Program-made: the position numbers and the translations under genes
Source of the DNA: Anaerolineae bacterium
GTDB lineage: Bacteria; Chloroflexota; Anaerolineae; Aggregatilineales; Phototrophicaceae
Assembly: GCA_020849765.1 (NCBI GenBank)
Contig: JADLAY010000051.1
Location: 54,063-118,062, forward strand
Length of the DNA stretch: 64,000 nucleotides
Direction: 5' to 3'
Notes under the pieces: model-generated
Databases searched by the model: none
Seen by the model: the letters and a program-made list of their open reading frames with translations, nothing else
What the model was told of the DNA's origin: nothing
Shown here: positions 8,226 to 16,551 of the stretch, one piece after another
Layout: each line of letters starts with the position of its first letter
How positions within the stretch are numbered: position 1 is the stretch's first letter

Positions 8226-10311
8226 GCTGTTCCTCCCGCGTCAGGCGGCGCAGCATATTCTGAACCGCCATCAGCAACGGGCCGCGCTGCTCCATTCCCT
8301 GCTCGCCGTACTCGCTGTAGCCGAGGTAGATGCCCTTGCGGCAGCGCCGGATCAATCCGGCGATCACGCGGTAGAGGACTTCCTGGTTGGCGACGACCTC
8401 CAGCGCATCCGTCCACTTGTCGCCGAGCGTCCACTGTCGGCTCATGACGTAGGGCTGCGTTAATGGCTGGTAGAGCCGCTGGCCCCAGCCGGTCGAGCCG
8501 ATGTTGAGCCAGAACTGGTAGTCGATCGGTTGGTTGTAGAGCAGGAAGGTGTAGGCCGGGGCGATCAAGACGGCGTCCTGCTTATCCGCCTGCCAGTCGC
8601 GCACGTACAGGTTGGCGATCACACCCGCGTCGACCATGCTGATGTATTCCGGCGCGGCGGGCACGTCCGGCTCGATTTTGCCGACGGTCTGGCGGAACTG
8701 CCGCGCCGAGTCGATCAGGTTGGCGGCGGCGTTGGCGGCATCGAACTGCTTGTGAAAGCCGAAGTTGGGCTGTGACAGTACCTCGCCGAACAGCTTGCTG
8801 AAAAAGGCATCCAGCGGCAGCGACGTGGTCGTGATGTACGTATCCAGCCAGCTGCGCAGGCGCTCGTAGCGCGCGCCCAGTTCAAAGGTGACGCGGCTTT
8901 GCATCTGTGCTTCGCTGATGCGCTCGAACGGCAGCAGACGCCCGTCGCGATAGAGCGTGTCCGTCAGTAGCCGCGCGCGCACCAGATCGAGTTCGCCAAT
9001 CGAGGCCGTCAGCGCGTAGGTGACGTCGAACTTGCTCGGCTTCATGCCCCAGTCGGGATGTGCCAGCTTGGCCAGCGTCAGCAGCGCGCGCGCCGCCGGT
9101 TCTTCACGCAGCGCCCGCGATGGGCGATGGGTTCGGTTGGGCACATTGCGCTCGTCCAGGCGGCTCTGCAGCGAGAAGCGCAGGGCATCCGGCATGAAGG
9201 CTGAGAGCACCACGATCTCGCGCGGCGACACACCCTGATCGTGCACGAGCGAGGCGATGTGATTGACTGCCCAGTCGATCATCTGCGGCTGGTAGCGCGT
9301 ATCCTGGGGATAGACGATCGCGCCTCTCGGATTGCCGTCCTTAGGCCGCGCCTGACCGTCCTTTTCGCCCAGATGCGGCGCAATGGCGACCTGGAACGCC
9401 TCGACATCGGGCGACATGACGCGCCCGCGATCCAGATCGATAGTCACGTCGCACACAGCTTTCAACAGAAGTGCATTCTTGGGATCGGCGCCCAGGAAGC
9501 GCCGGAAACCGGCTTCCTTGTCGTAGAGGATCGCGGCGGATTCGCACAGCGGCAGCCATTCGCGCAGCAGATCATGCGTCGCGGGCGTATCTTCTTCCAC
9601 GTTGTCGACGATCAGATGGCGATACTTGGCCGTCAGGTAGGCGCGGACGGGCTTCAGCTTCCACAGATGATTGACGAACAAGTCGACCTGAAGCGAGAAG
9701 TCGAGCATGTTGTATTCGCGGCACATCTCGCGGAAGAGGTTGGCACTCGCCTGCGCATCGTCATAGATATAAGCCTGCTCGACGTCGCCCAGCCAGGCCG
9801 ACTTAAGCCGTTCGCCGATTTCATCGTGCGGGAAGCCGATCAGCGCCGCTTTGTTCAGGTTATCCACGATCTGCGTGTAGAGCCGGTTGCGGCTGATGTG
9901 GACGCTGTTGAAGTAATCCTGGCGCCGGATCTCTGGCTCGACCAGCCGCGTCATGTAATACTGCACCATCTCCAGCGTCAGGAAATGCGGGCGATCTTTG
10001 AAGCCCAAATCCTGTGCCAGCAGCGGCCAGAACAGATCGACCGTGTGGAAGGCCAGGCTGCCGAGCGTCTCCATCTGCACATCGGCAGCCGTCTTGACGC
10101 GCGAGCGCCGCAGTGCTGTTCGATAAGGCAGCGCCAGCGTCGCCTGCGGCGTCATGACCAGGATCGAGTCGGCAGCAGCGCCTTCCTTGATCAAGCTCTT
10201 GATCCGCTCGATAGCCGCCGTCGTCTTGCCCGTGCCCGCCATACCTTCGACAAAGAGTCGGCTTGTGAAGTTGGCGTTGGCGATTTCTTGTTGTTTCTTG
10301 ATCAGATGCAT
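8218..10311 (-). CDS. P-loop helicase-like protein with altered motif II (AddB-like partner?)
   Basis: A 697-residue protein with Walker A MAGTGKTTAAIE at residues 24-35 and a UvrD-like C-terminus (GIYLGYSEYGEQG). Where a helicase has DEXQ, this protein reads LIVDNVEEDTP, so the motif II Glu/Gln pair is changed and helicase activity may be weak or lost. It heads the operon. I infer a role like AddB or RecC: a helicase-fold partner that binds DNA beside an active SF1 motor and a separate nuclease. The ATG at 10311 is taken as the start. The family is annotated only loosely elsewhere, so the partner role is inference. Confidence 0.75.
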   Translation of the reverse strand: MHLIKKQQEIANANFTSRLFVEGMAGTGKTTAAIERIKSLIKEGAAADSILVMTPQATLALPYRTALRRSRVKTAADVQMETLGSLAFHTVDLFWPLLAQDLGFKDRPHFLTLEMVQYYMTRLVEPEIRRQDYFNSVHISRNRLYTQIVDNLNKAALIGFPHDEIGERLKSAWLGDVEQAYIYDDAQASANLFREMCREYNMLDFSLQVDLFVNHLWKLKPVRAYLTAKYRHLIVDNVEEDTPATHDLLREWLPLCESAAILYDKEAGFRRFLGADPKNALLLKAVCDVTIDLDRGRVMSPDVEAFQVAIAPHLGEKDGQARPKDGNPRGAIVYPQDTRYQPQMIDWAVNHIASLVHDQGVSPREIVVLSAFMPDALRFSLQSRLDERNVPNRTHRPSRALREEPAARALLTLAKLAHPDWGMKPSKFDVTYALTASIGELDLVRARLLTDTLYRDGRLLPFERISEAQMQSRVTFELGARYERLRSWLDTYITTTSLPLDAFFSKLFGEVLSQPNFGFHKQFDAANAAANLIDSARQFRQTVGKIEPDVPAAPEYISMVDAGVIANLYVRDWQADKQDAVLIAPAYTFLLYNQPIDYQFWLNIGSTGWGQRLYQPLTQPYVMSRQWTLGDKWTDALEVVANQEVLYRVIAGLIRRCRKGIYLGYSEYGEQGMEQRGPLLMAVQNMLRRLTREEQHV

Positions 10312-10445
10312 AGGTGAACCTCATCAACCGAGGCGCCGCCGCGTCCCAATGCATTTATCCGCCGCATTGCCCGCAGATTGTCGCTTATTCCAGCATTTCT
10401 GCCAGCAATCGCCAGCGCGCGACCTTCAGCATTTGCCGAAGTTAT

Positions 10446-10465
10446 CGCTCATATGTTCTATCATA
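10446..10465 (-). promoter_or_regulatory. Possible -10 element and degenerate SOS box upstream of the helicase operon
   Basis: On the minus strand a TATGAT (10465-10460) is followed at once by AGAACATATGAGCG (10459-10446), which matches 11 of 14 positions of the Gram-positive LexA box CGAACRNRYGTTYG. The uvrA promoter in this window has the same order, -10 then box. It lies about 135 bp before the operon start. One half-site is poor, so this is tentative. Confidence 0.35.
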
Positions 10466-10531
10466 TTTGGAGGGTTTTCTCAAGGGTGGAGGTTGATCCG
10501 GCGCCGGAATGGGGTGGAGATTGTCGGCGTT

Positions 10532-10966
10532 CTAGTCCGTCAATCGGATCGTGACCGCGACCGTGCTGGATACGGCTGCGGCGCGCTTCTCCGCTTTGAT
10601 CTGCGGGTAGAGCTTGCCGAGCGCCGCCTCGACCGCGTTCGGATCGGTGGTCGCCTGGGCGAAACCATGACGCACGCACCCGCGCAGCCGGAGTTCGACC
10701 TCCGCGCCACCGATCAGATTACGCCACCAGCGATAGGCCTGGCTGGTCGTGAAGATCAGTTCATCGCCCGTTTGAGTGTATTGCACCGGGGTCGTATAGC
10801 GCTGGCCCGTCTTGCGCCCGGTGACCGTGATCAGCATGTACATGCGGCTGGCGAAGACATGCAGCGGCGAACCAAGCAGCCACTTCATGAACGGATTCTG
10901 TAAACGGACGAACGCGATCCAGGGAGATTGGGATCGAGATTGAGCATGGGTTTGAACGCTGGTCAT
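10532..10966 (-). CDS. Nitroreductase-family deazaflavin (F420)-dependent oxidoreductase
   Basis: A 144-residue protein of the DDN/Rv3547-like split-barrel family. The diagnostic part is TVTGRKTGQRYTTPVQY, followed by DELIFTTSQA and YRWWRNL. Members use reduced F420 to reduce nitro-compounds, quinones or enones; the substrate here is unknown. I chose ATG 10966 because AGGCGA stands six bases before it, while a longer open frame would run through the AT-rich promoter region. A paralogue lies at 16548-17156. Immediately upstream is a striking AT-rich inverted repeat that may bind its regulator. Confidence 0.85.
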   Translation of the reverse strand: MTSVQTHAQSRSQSPWIAFVRLQNPFMKWLLGSPLHVFASRMYMLITVTGRKTGQRYTTPVQYTQTGDELIFTTSQAYRWWRNLIGGAEVELRLRGCVRHGFAQATTDPNAVEAALGKLYPQIKAEKRAAAVSSTVAVTIRLTD

Positions 10967-10978
10967 GAACATTCGCCT

Positions 10979-11014
10979 ATATATGACTATACATATAGTA
11001 TATATGTCATATAT
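10979..11014. promoter_or_regulatory. AT-rich inverted repeat, probable operator/promoter of the F420-type reductase
   Basis: Arms ATATATGAC (10979-10987) and GTCATATAT (11006-11014) are perfect reverse complements around an 18-base AT-rich centre that itself holds TATAC-ATATA-GTATA. It begins 13 bp before the chosen ATG, so a bound dimeric repressor would block transcription or translation initiation. The centre also contains TATACT-like -10 candidates on the minus strand. The contrast with the G+C-rich surroundings is marked. Confidence 0.5.
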
Positions 11015-11167
11015 GATGTGTCTCAGTGCTGATCGCCATGGCTTGGCGCGACGTATGTCATGTCTGGAATTTGAGGACGCTGTGCCAGATGACGGAGAGA
11101 TGGCCGGCTCTGCCCTCGAAAAAGAGAGCGTCAAGAGTACCGGCTGGGGAACAGCGGTGCGCTAAAT

Positions 11168-11197
11168 GAAAACTGAGCCGCCTAGTGCGACTCAGTT
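11168..11197 (-). terminator. Rho-independent terminator of the HNH gene
   Basis: Read on the minus strand, AACTGAG (11197-11191) pairs with CTCAGTT (11177-11171) around a 13-base loop and is followed by a short T run. The stem begins at the stop codon of the HNH gene. Confidence 0.6.
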
Positions 11198-11730
11198 CAA
11201 TACTCGATGTAGCGTTTCCACGCGTCGTTACCACTACCTACGGCGACGACCAGGTAGCTGGTACGAGGCGTTTTTGGCTCCCAGGCCATTTTCATTCCTG
11301 CCTCATTGGGCAGCCGGTCACCCTTACGGTGATTGCACGCATAGCAAGCGCAGGCTGTATTCGTCCAGGTATCGCGCCCTCCGCGTGACCGAGGGATGAC
11401 GTGGTCGACGGTGAAATCACTCTTGGTCAGCAATTTCCCGCGAAGCAACTGTCCCGGTTGGACACCGCAGTAGATGCAGGTAAAGCTGTCTCTTACGAGA
11501 ACACCTCGACGACTCCAGTGTGCCTGTCTGCGAGGCACGTTCACGTACGTGCGTAACGCAATGACCGATGGGACGGGGAATTTTTCACGAACGGTGCGTA
11601 AAAATTCACCACTCTGCTCTACCACGACCGCCTTCTCAGCCAGCACGAGATTGATCGCGCGTGGGATGGTGATCACAGAGAGCGGCTCCCAGGTGTGCCC
11701 GTTGAGAAGCAGCACACGCCCTTGAACCAT
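11197..11730 (-). CDS. HNH endonuclease
   Basis: A 177-residue protein. The first zinc knuckle is CIYCG, then TVDHVIPRSRGG carries the catalytic His, TNTACACYACN supplies the Asn and second Cys pair, and HRKGDR ends the motif. This is the stand-alone HNH nuclease type common in Chloroflexota, cyanobacteria and actinobacteria, similar to the McrA-like fold; its DNA target and role are unknown. The N-terminal 60 residues (VQGRVLLLNGHTWEPLSVI) are typical of the chromosomal rather than the intron-encoded group. AGAGG precedes the ATG by seven bases. Confidence 0.9.
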   Translation of the reverse strand: MVQGRVLLLNGHTWEPLSVITIPRAINLVLAEKAVVVEQSGEFLRTVREKFPVPSVIALRTYVNVPRRQAHWSRRGVLVRDSFTCIYCGVQPGQLLRGKLLTKSDFTVDHVIPRSRGGRDTWTNTACACYACNHRKGDRLPNEAGMKMAWEPKTPRTSYLVVAVGSGNDAWKRYIEY

Positions 11731-12185
11731 ATATACCTCTCGTTTTGAAGGTCCAGTGTGTGATTTTCCTCACAACTCCCTTCATTATACACAATTTCCA
11801 GGGTTATATCCGCTCATTTGGTCGGCTTAAACGGTTGTTAACCGCTGCCCAACAATCACAACGGGACGACGTGAGCCAACACCCTTATTGCGCCAACGCC
11901 GTCCCGAAGGAAATTCTGCTGAATTGTGCGACCATTCCAATACATCTCGATCGTGTCGTCATTACCCGTGTGCGCGCTGCTTACAATACGTCTCGCCCAG
12001 TGTTTTTCGCTTGCGCATATCGGTCGGTACTGTTCGTTAGGTTCGGCGCCGACCGCTGCGCTCCTTTCGAGATGATGGAGCATACGTGCGGTCGTCGCCA
12101 GTGTCAGAGTCGGGTTTCCAATCACCGCACGTCATCGCTAACCAGGTCCTTTCCCGGCAGTTGCCGGCCTCCTGTGCGTTCAGGC
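11731..12185. other. 455-bp stretch with no firm gene
   Basis: It begins with the leader of the HNH gene; a minus-strand TATAAT at 11789-11784 may be its -10. A minus-strand frame of 89 codons (12125-11856, GTG start) and a plus-strand frame of 153 codons (11745-12206) are open, but neither has a ribosome binding site or a recognisable sequence. A small hairpin CCGGCA-GT-TGCCGG lies at 12154-12167. Confidence 0.5.
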
Positions 12186-12374
12186 CTACAGGAACAAGGC
12201 AGCTAAGCGACTCAGTGTCCGCAGCATCGAGCTCGACGTCTGTTGCTGCGTGCGCCTGGTTTCAGTCGAGCGCCACGTCTGTCGCAATTCGCGTGCCAGA
12301 CTTGCTTTGCGGGCTTCGCGTTGAAGTTCTTGCTGCCGCTCTTGGTGTAAGAGCAGGTCTTTCTCGTTTAACAT
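12186..12374 (-). CDS. Small basic protein, unknown
   Basis: 62 residues, beginning MLNEKDLLLHQERQQELQRE, a charged amphipathic helix rich in Glu, Gln and Arg, then a short hydrophobic C-terminus (LSRLAALFL). GAGGA lies about nine bases before the ATG. It resembles the very short helical proteins scattered through Chloroflexota genomes. I cannot assign a function. It may be a membrane-associated peptide. Confidence 0.5.
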   Translation of the reverse strand: MLNEKDLLLHQERQQELQREARKASLARELRQTWRSTETRRTQQQTSSSMLRTLSRLAALFL

Positions 12375-12431
12375 CAGATTGCATCCTCAGGTTGCATGCT
12401 CGGTACATGTCGGTTACGTGTGAAAAGTTGG

Positions 12432-12680
12432 TTACGATGACTTGCGCACCAGAAACAAACGCGGTTCCTGATTCTTGTGCGCTTCCATCTCCGTCAGTGC
12501 TTCCTGCGCGACCCAGATGACTTCACGCAGCCAGCTAACGACTTCACCATCGGTCAGGCTGGTCAGGGCGCCCAATTCACCCTCGCTCGCCGCGCTATGC
12601 AGGTCATCCACTGCTTCCAGCAACCAGCTGAGCCGTGCTTCGCTGTAGGGCTGCTGTTGAGGGAATTGCGTTAGTCCCAT
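12432..12680 (-). CDS. Small acidic protein, unknown
   Basis: 82 residues from ATG 12680, which has GAGGTG at proper distance; an upstream in-frame start at 12755 would run into the terminator hairpin and is rejected. The middle (LSWLLEAVDDLHSA, then DGEVVSWLREVIWVAQEAL) looks like two or three amphipathic helices. No motif is recognised. Confidence 0.55.
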   Translation of the reverse strand: MGLTQFPQQQPYSEARLSWLLEAVDDLHSAASEGELGALTSLTDGEVVSWLREVIWVAQEALTEMEAHKNQEPRLFLVRKSS

Positions 12681-12718
12681 TTCGGCACCTCGTACGCTTG
12701 GTACTGCAGGATCCAGAC

Positions 12719-12759
12719 AAATAAAAAGGGCGTGAGCCTGAACTTTCAGTCTCACGCCC
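12719..12759 (-). terminator. Strong rho-independent terminator
   Basis: On the minus strand GGGCGTGAG (12759-12751) pairs with CTCACGCCC (12736-12728); inside it, CTGAA and TTCAG extend the stem around a two-base loop. It is followed by TTTTTATTT. It closes the two-gene unit that starts at 13200. Confidence 0.85.
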
Positions 12760-12796
12760 CTGGCTTTAGGGACTTGCGGGGTGGTGGGTTACGCGC

Positions 12797-12985
12797 CTAA
12801 ATGTAGCGACACCCCTTCCACCGGTGAGACTGACCAACTTCGCGACCGCTGCGCAGTCCGGGATAAACTTCCGCATCCCAACCGCCGCGGAGGCAGAATC
12901 CACCCTGGGCAAGGCCAAACGTGGCTGGATTCCGATACCCAATATGTGGTTGTAGGATGAGACGAATGTTCGACTGCGCGTTCAT
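12797..12985 (-). CDS. Small hypothetical protein
   Basis: 62 residues from ATG 12985, which overlaps the stop of the HTH gene by one base (TGATG), suggesting coupled translation; a GTG three bases earlier is possible. It has several Gly, Arg and Trp but no motif I know. Its support is mainly positional: between the HTH gene and a strong terminator. Confidence 0.4.
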   Translation of the reverse strand: MNAQSNIRLILQPHIGYRNPATFGLAQGGFCLRGGWDAEVYPGLRSGREVGQSHRWKGCRYI

Positions 12986-13200
12986 CACGCACCTCTTTCG
13001 ACGGCTGTATTTTCGAGCATCGCGAGGATGCTTTCGCCGGTAATGAAGACACGGCGCATCCCGTTTGGCTTGCTCACCCGCAAGTGCCCGTTTTTGACCA
13101 GCCGTTTCAGCGTGCTGAGGCTAATGCCCAGCGACTCTGCGGCCTCCTGGCGGCTATAGACCGCGCCAGCTTCAATACGTGACTTCTGGGTTTGTGCCAT
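12985..13200 (-). CDS. Excisionase/MerR-like helix-turn-helix protein
   Basis: 71 residues. The segment YSRQEAAESLGISLSTLKRL is a winged-helix HTH of the excisionase (Xis/AlpA, HTH_17) type, followed by GHLRVSKPNGMRRVFI, the wing. Such small proteins regulate neighbouring genes or direct excision of integrated elements. I chose ATG 13200 because AAAGGGG precedes it; a longer frame to 13230 would consume the promoter. It is driven by a near-consensus promoter. No integrase is seen in the window. Confidence 0.8.
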   Translation of the reverse strand: MAQTQKSRIEAGAVYSRQEAAESLGISLSTLKRLVKNGHLRVSKPNGMRRVFITGESILAMLENTAVERGA

Positions 13201-13230
13201 ACGGAAACCCCTTTCTCCAATCCACGTCAC

Positions 13231-13259
13231 AGATTAGCACGGATTATGACGTGTGTCAA
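13231..13259 (-). promoter_or_regulatory. Sigma-70-type promoter of the HTH gene
   Basis: On the minus strand TTGACA (13259-13254) and TAATCT (13236-13231) are separated by exactly 17 bases. The predicted start of transcription is about 25 bases before the ATG at 13200. Confidence 0.7.
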
Positions 13260-13447
13260 GCAGCTAGAGCTACCATTAAACATTCTTAATGGGTCAGGAT
13301 AGTTATACAGGGGGTCAAGTTTCAAAGTCGCGGCCAAATGTTTACTGCAAAGTGTATGATTAATGTCCAATTTCATGCGACATTGTGTAGAATTAGAACC
13401 ATAGTCCACAAGTCCACGACACCCTGTGAGAAAGCAGGCTACTCAAC

Positions 13448-14551
13448 ATGATCATCGGCATCCCCAAGGAGATCAAAAACAACGAGTACCGGGTCGCTTT
13501 GCCGCCGAGCGGCGTGCGCGAGCTGGTCAAACATGGTCACTCGGTGCTGGTTGAATACAATGCAGGCGAAGGCAGCGGTTTCAGCGATGCGGAATACGTC
13601 CAGGCGGGCGCGCAGTTGTTCCACACGGATGACGTCTGGCATCGCGCCAACATGGTCGTCAAAGTTAAGGAACCGCAGCCGCAGGAATATGGCTATCTGC
13701 GACCCGATCTGGTGCTGTTCACCTATCTGCACCTGGCGGCGAGCGAACCGCTGACGCTGGCGATGCTGGACAGCGGTGTGATCGGCCTGGCTTACGAGAC
13801 GGTCGAGAGCCGCGATGGGCACCTCCCCCTGCTCCAGCCGATGAGCGAAGTCGCCGGACGCATGGCGACTCAGGTCGTCGCCCACTACCTGCAGAAGCCT
13901 GAAGGCGGGCGCGGCGTGCTGATGGGTGGCATCCCCGGCGTTCGCCCGGCGCGGATCGTCATCCTGGGTGGTGGCACAGTCGGCACCAACTCCGCGCAGG
14001 TCGCGCTCGGCATGGGCGCCGAGGTCACACTGCTCGACGTCAACACGGAACGTCTGCGTTACCTTGACGAAGTGATGCATGGCCGCTTCGTCTCACTCTA
14101 CTCGAACGAACAGAACGTGGCCGAGTGCCTGGAAGCTGCCGACGCCGTCATCGGCGCGGTGCTGCTGCCGGGCGCGCGTGCTCCCCGGCTGGTCTCGCGC
14201 GAGATGCTCAGCCTGATGCCGCGCGGCAGCGTGATCGTCGACGTCGCCGTCGACCAGGGTGGCTGCGTCGAGACCACGCACGCGACCACCCACAGCGACC
14301 CGACCTACGTCGTCGACGGTGTGCTCCATTATGGCGTCGCCAATATGCCTGGCGCCGTGCCGCGCACATCGAGCTTCGGCCTGGCGAATGCGACCCTACG
14401 CTATATCCTCAAAGTCGCCGATCTGGGCGTCGACGAGGCCATGGCGAGCGATCCGGGATTGGCGAAGGGCCTGAACCTGCGCGATGGTCAGGTGACTTAC
14501 CCCGCGGTTGCCGAAGCCTTCGGTCTTGAACTGGCAGGTATGCGCGCGTAA
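13448..14551 (+). CDS. ald: Alanine dehydrogenase
   Basis: A 367-residue protein of the usual family length. It starts MIIGIPKEIKNNEYRVALPP, the alanine dehydrogenase/PNT N-terminal signature. The substrate lysine is in VVKVKEPQP and the catalytic His in TYLHLA. The NAD-binding loop is GGGTVGTNSAQVALGMGA, and PGAVPRTSS is the C-terminal signature. It oxidises L-alanine to pyruvate and ammonium with NAD+, or runs in reverse to fix ammonium. It stands alone; the -10-like TAGAAT at 13388-13393 is a candidate promoter element. Its end faces a minus-strand gene 28 bp away. Confidence 0.96.
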   Translation: MIIGIPKEIKNNEYRVALPPSGVRELVKHGHSVLVEYNAGEGSGFSDAEYVQAGAQLFHTDDVWHRANMVVKVKEPQPQEYGYLRPDLVLFTYLHLAASEPLTLAMLDSGVIGLAYETVESRDGHLPLLQPMSEVAGRMATQVVAHYLQKPEGGRGVLMGGIPGVRPARIVILGGGTVGTNSAQVALGMGAEVTLLDVNTERLRYLDEVMHGRFVSLYSNEQNVAECLEAADAVIGAVLLPGARAPRLVSREMLSLMPRGSVIVDVAVDQGGCVETTHATTHSDPTYVVDGVLHYGVANMPGAVPRTSSFGLANATLRYILKVADLGVDEAMASDPGLAKGLNLRDGQVTYPAVAEAFGLELAGMRA

Positions 14552-14579
14552 GCGCTGTGCGAGGCGGGCAGCGGCGGCT

Positions 14580-15230
14580 TCATTCAGAGGAATCGGTCGC
14601 CGCTGCATCGTGCATTTCTTCGTAGAAACGATCCCACTCGACCTGAAACTCGCGCTCAAGCGGCGTGATCACGTCATCCGTTTGCTGTGCTAACAGCCCG
14701 ATTTCGCCTTCCGGCAGATCTTCGAGCGCCTTACGCACAAAGTAGATCATGTCGCGCGCTTGCAGTGTGGCATCCAGGCGCAGCCAGGCGATGGCGAGGA
14801 AGTAGAGCGCGATGATGATGCTCGTGATCAGCGCCGGATGCCAGGGCGCATAGACGACCAGCGCGGACAGCCACGTCGGCAGCAGCAGCACGAACAGCGC
14901 ATGCATGACTTGCAGCCGCGCATCGAGCCTGACCGTGGTGACCACGCCCACAGCGGCGACCTCACCCGCGAGCAGCGCCGAACGTCGTGTGCGCTGCCGG
15001 CGATTCCAGAACGTCACCGCATCACTCTGCAACACGAAACCGGCTCTATGCAGGCGAATATAGTAGCGCCGTCCTCCGACAAACAGATCGCGCAGGTGCA
15101 GGCGCTTCTGGCTTGGGCGCGCGGCCATGGCAAGGGTATGCAGGCAAACGCTCGGTGTCGCGCCGACCGCAATCGTGGTCAACGGCTGCACACGCCAGAG
15201 TCGGTACCAGATACGCCCCACCCTAAACAT
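14580..15230 (-). CDS. Two-TM membrane protein, unknown
   Basis: 216 residues. The first 70 look like a small beta domain (LHLRDLFVGGRRYYIRLHR), then two hydrophobic segments around residues 110-150 (FVLLLPTWLSALVVYAPW and ALITSIIIALYFLAIAWL), then an acidic tail. The layout resembles the membrane-linked PH-like or YcxB-type proteins, but I see no diagnostic motif. It follows the SHOCT gene by 15 bp and is probably cotranscribed with it. Confidence 0.65.
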   Translation of the reverse strand: MFRVGRIWYRLWRVQPLTTIAVGATPSVCLHTLAMAARPSQKRLHLRDLFVGGRRYYIRLHRAGFVLQSDAVTFWNRRQRTRRSALLAGEVAAVGVVTTVRLDARLQVMHALFVLLLPTWLSALVVYAPWHPALITSIIIALYFLAIAWLRLDATLQARDMIYFVRKALEDLPEGEIGLLAQQTDDVITPLEREFQVEWDRFYEEMHDAAATDSSE

Positions 15231-15245
15231 CGTGATATTGACAGC

Positions 15246-15584
15246 TCACTTTGGCCAATTGCGGCGCAGGCGTCGCCGGTCGGAGAAACTGTCTGCATCG
15301 AGGGTGTCGCCGTCAGCAGCAAACGGTTGGGTGGCGTCGACCGTGTCATCGCCGCGCTTCGATTTCTCCGGCGCATCGTCGCGCAGGAGCGCCCGCAAGC
15401 GCAAAAACTCGGACTCTTCGATGTCGCCGCGTGCCAGCCGTTGTTTGAGGATTTCCAGCGATGAATGACGCCGCGGTGCGCGCATCAAGCGCACGAGGAC
15501 CAGTGTCGGGATGCCAACCAGAAGCGTGATGATGACGACGTTGAGGATCTGACTGATGAAAACCGCGTGTTCGCCGCCAAACAT
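15246..15584 (-). CDS. Small membrane protein with SHOCT domain
   Basis: 112 residues: one N-terminal TM helix (about residues 9-32, ISQILNVVIITLLVGIPTLV), then LEILKQRLARGDIEESEFLR, the SHOCT (short C-terminal) signature, then a charged tail. SHOCT domains are thought to mediate oligomerisation; no reaction is known. GGGAGAG precedes the ATG. It lies between a TPR gene and a membrane protein gene in one direction. Confidence 0.75.
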   Translation of the reverse strand: MFGGEHAVFISQILNVVIITLLVGIPTLVLVRLMRAPRRHSSLEILKQRLARGDIEESEFLRLRALLRDDAPEKSKRGDDTVDATQPFAADGDTLDADSFSDRRRLRRNWPK

Positions 15585-15603
15585 CGTTCGTCTCTCCCCA
15601 TAT

Positions 15604-16551
15604 TTACGAACCGGTGGCCTGCAACTGGCGAGCTGCCTGCGCCTGCGCGACCGCCCGCTCCAGATCGATCAATGGCGCTTCGTAGCCCAGCCCGCTGAAC
15701 ATCTGGTAGGCGGTATCCAGATGGTTGATGGCCTGATCGTAGTCACCCGACTGGTAAAAGATATCGCCCATGACACGCAGTATATCCGCTTGCATGAGCA
15801 CATCACCAGTTTCGTGCGCCAGATTGAGGCTCTGGCGCAGATGATCGAGCGCGCGTACGAAGCAATATTGCATCCCGCTGCGCGTATTCGTGCGCTGCGC
15901 CAGCCCGACGTAGAGGTTGCCGATGGTCGCCAGCCGCCCCGCCAGACTCGGCTTGTCGTCGAGATCGCGGTCGAGCATCACCGCTTCCTGCAGATGCACG
16001 AGCGCCGAGGGTGCATCGCCGTGCCGGATGTAGCTGTGCGCGATGTAGCCGAGGCGCGCAGCCAGGCCGCGTAAATCGCGCAGGCTGCGCGCGACGACGA
16101 TCGACTGCTGGTGCAGTGGAATGCTGTAGCCAAACTCGCTCATGTCATCGTAGACGAGCGCCAGATGGCTGAACCACAGACCACGCCCGCGTTCGTCACC
16201 AGCATCGACGGCCAGCGCCAGGGCATTTTCGAGGTAGGCAATCGCGTCGTCAAAGCGCCGCAGCTCGCGCAGGATCTTGCCCGCGTTGCCGAGCAGCCCG
16301 CTCTCCATGGCCGGGTCGCCGATCACACGTGCGCTTTCCAGGGCGAGCACAAAGTGCTCCAACGCCGCATCCAACTGGCCGAGACGGTGATGCACCAGCG
16401 CGATACTGCCGTGATGACGCGCCAGCGCCGCATGATCCTCGGCCTCGCGCGCATCCTGAATCAGGCTGGTCAATGCACTTAGCGCGGTCGAGAAGTCATC
16501 CTTCTGCAGGGCCTGCCTGACCTGGCGCAGCAGCTTTGCGTGATCACTCAT
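15604..16551 (-). CDS. Tetratricopeptide repeat protein
   Basis: 315 residues built almost wholly of TPR helices, for example HHRLGQLDAALEHFVLALES, LRRFDDAIAYLENALALA and YQSGDYDQAINHLDTAYQMF. There is no signal peptide or enzymatic domain, so it is most likely a cytoplasmic scaffold. Its ATG overlaps the stop of the upstream F420-type reductase gene (ATGA), implying cotranslation with it. Confidence 0.85.
   Translation of the reverse strand: MSDHAKLLRQVRQALQKDDFSTALSALTSLIQDAREAEDHAALARHHGSIALVHHRLGQLDAALEHFVLALESARVIGDPAMESGLLGNAGKILRELRRFDDAIAYLENALALAVDAGDERGRGLWFSHLALVYDDMSEFGYSIPLHQQSIVVARSLRDLRGLAARLGYIAHSYIRHGDAPSALVHLQEAVMLDRDLDDKPSLAGRLATIGNLYVGLAQRTNTRSGMQYCFVRALDHLRQSLNLAHETGDVLMQADILRVMGDIFYQSGDYDQAINHLDTAYQMFSGLGYEAPLIDLERAVAQAQAARQLQATGS

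Noticed and set aside
6372..8447. 691-codon plus-strand frame across the helicase gene
   Set aside because: It is antisense to intact helicase motifs and crosses a gene boundary; composition artefact.
11745..12206. 153-codon plus-strand frame
   Set aside because: No ribosome binding site, overlaps the HNH leader, sequence resembles no protein.
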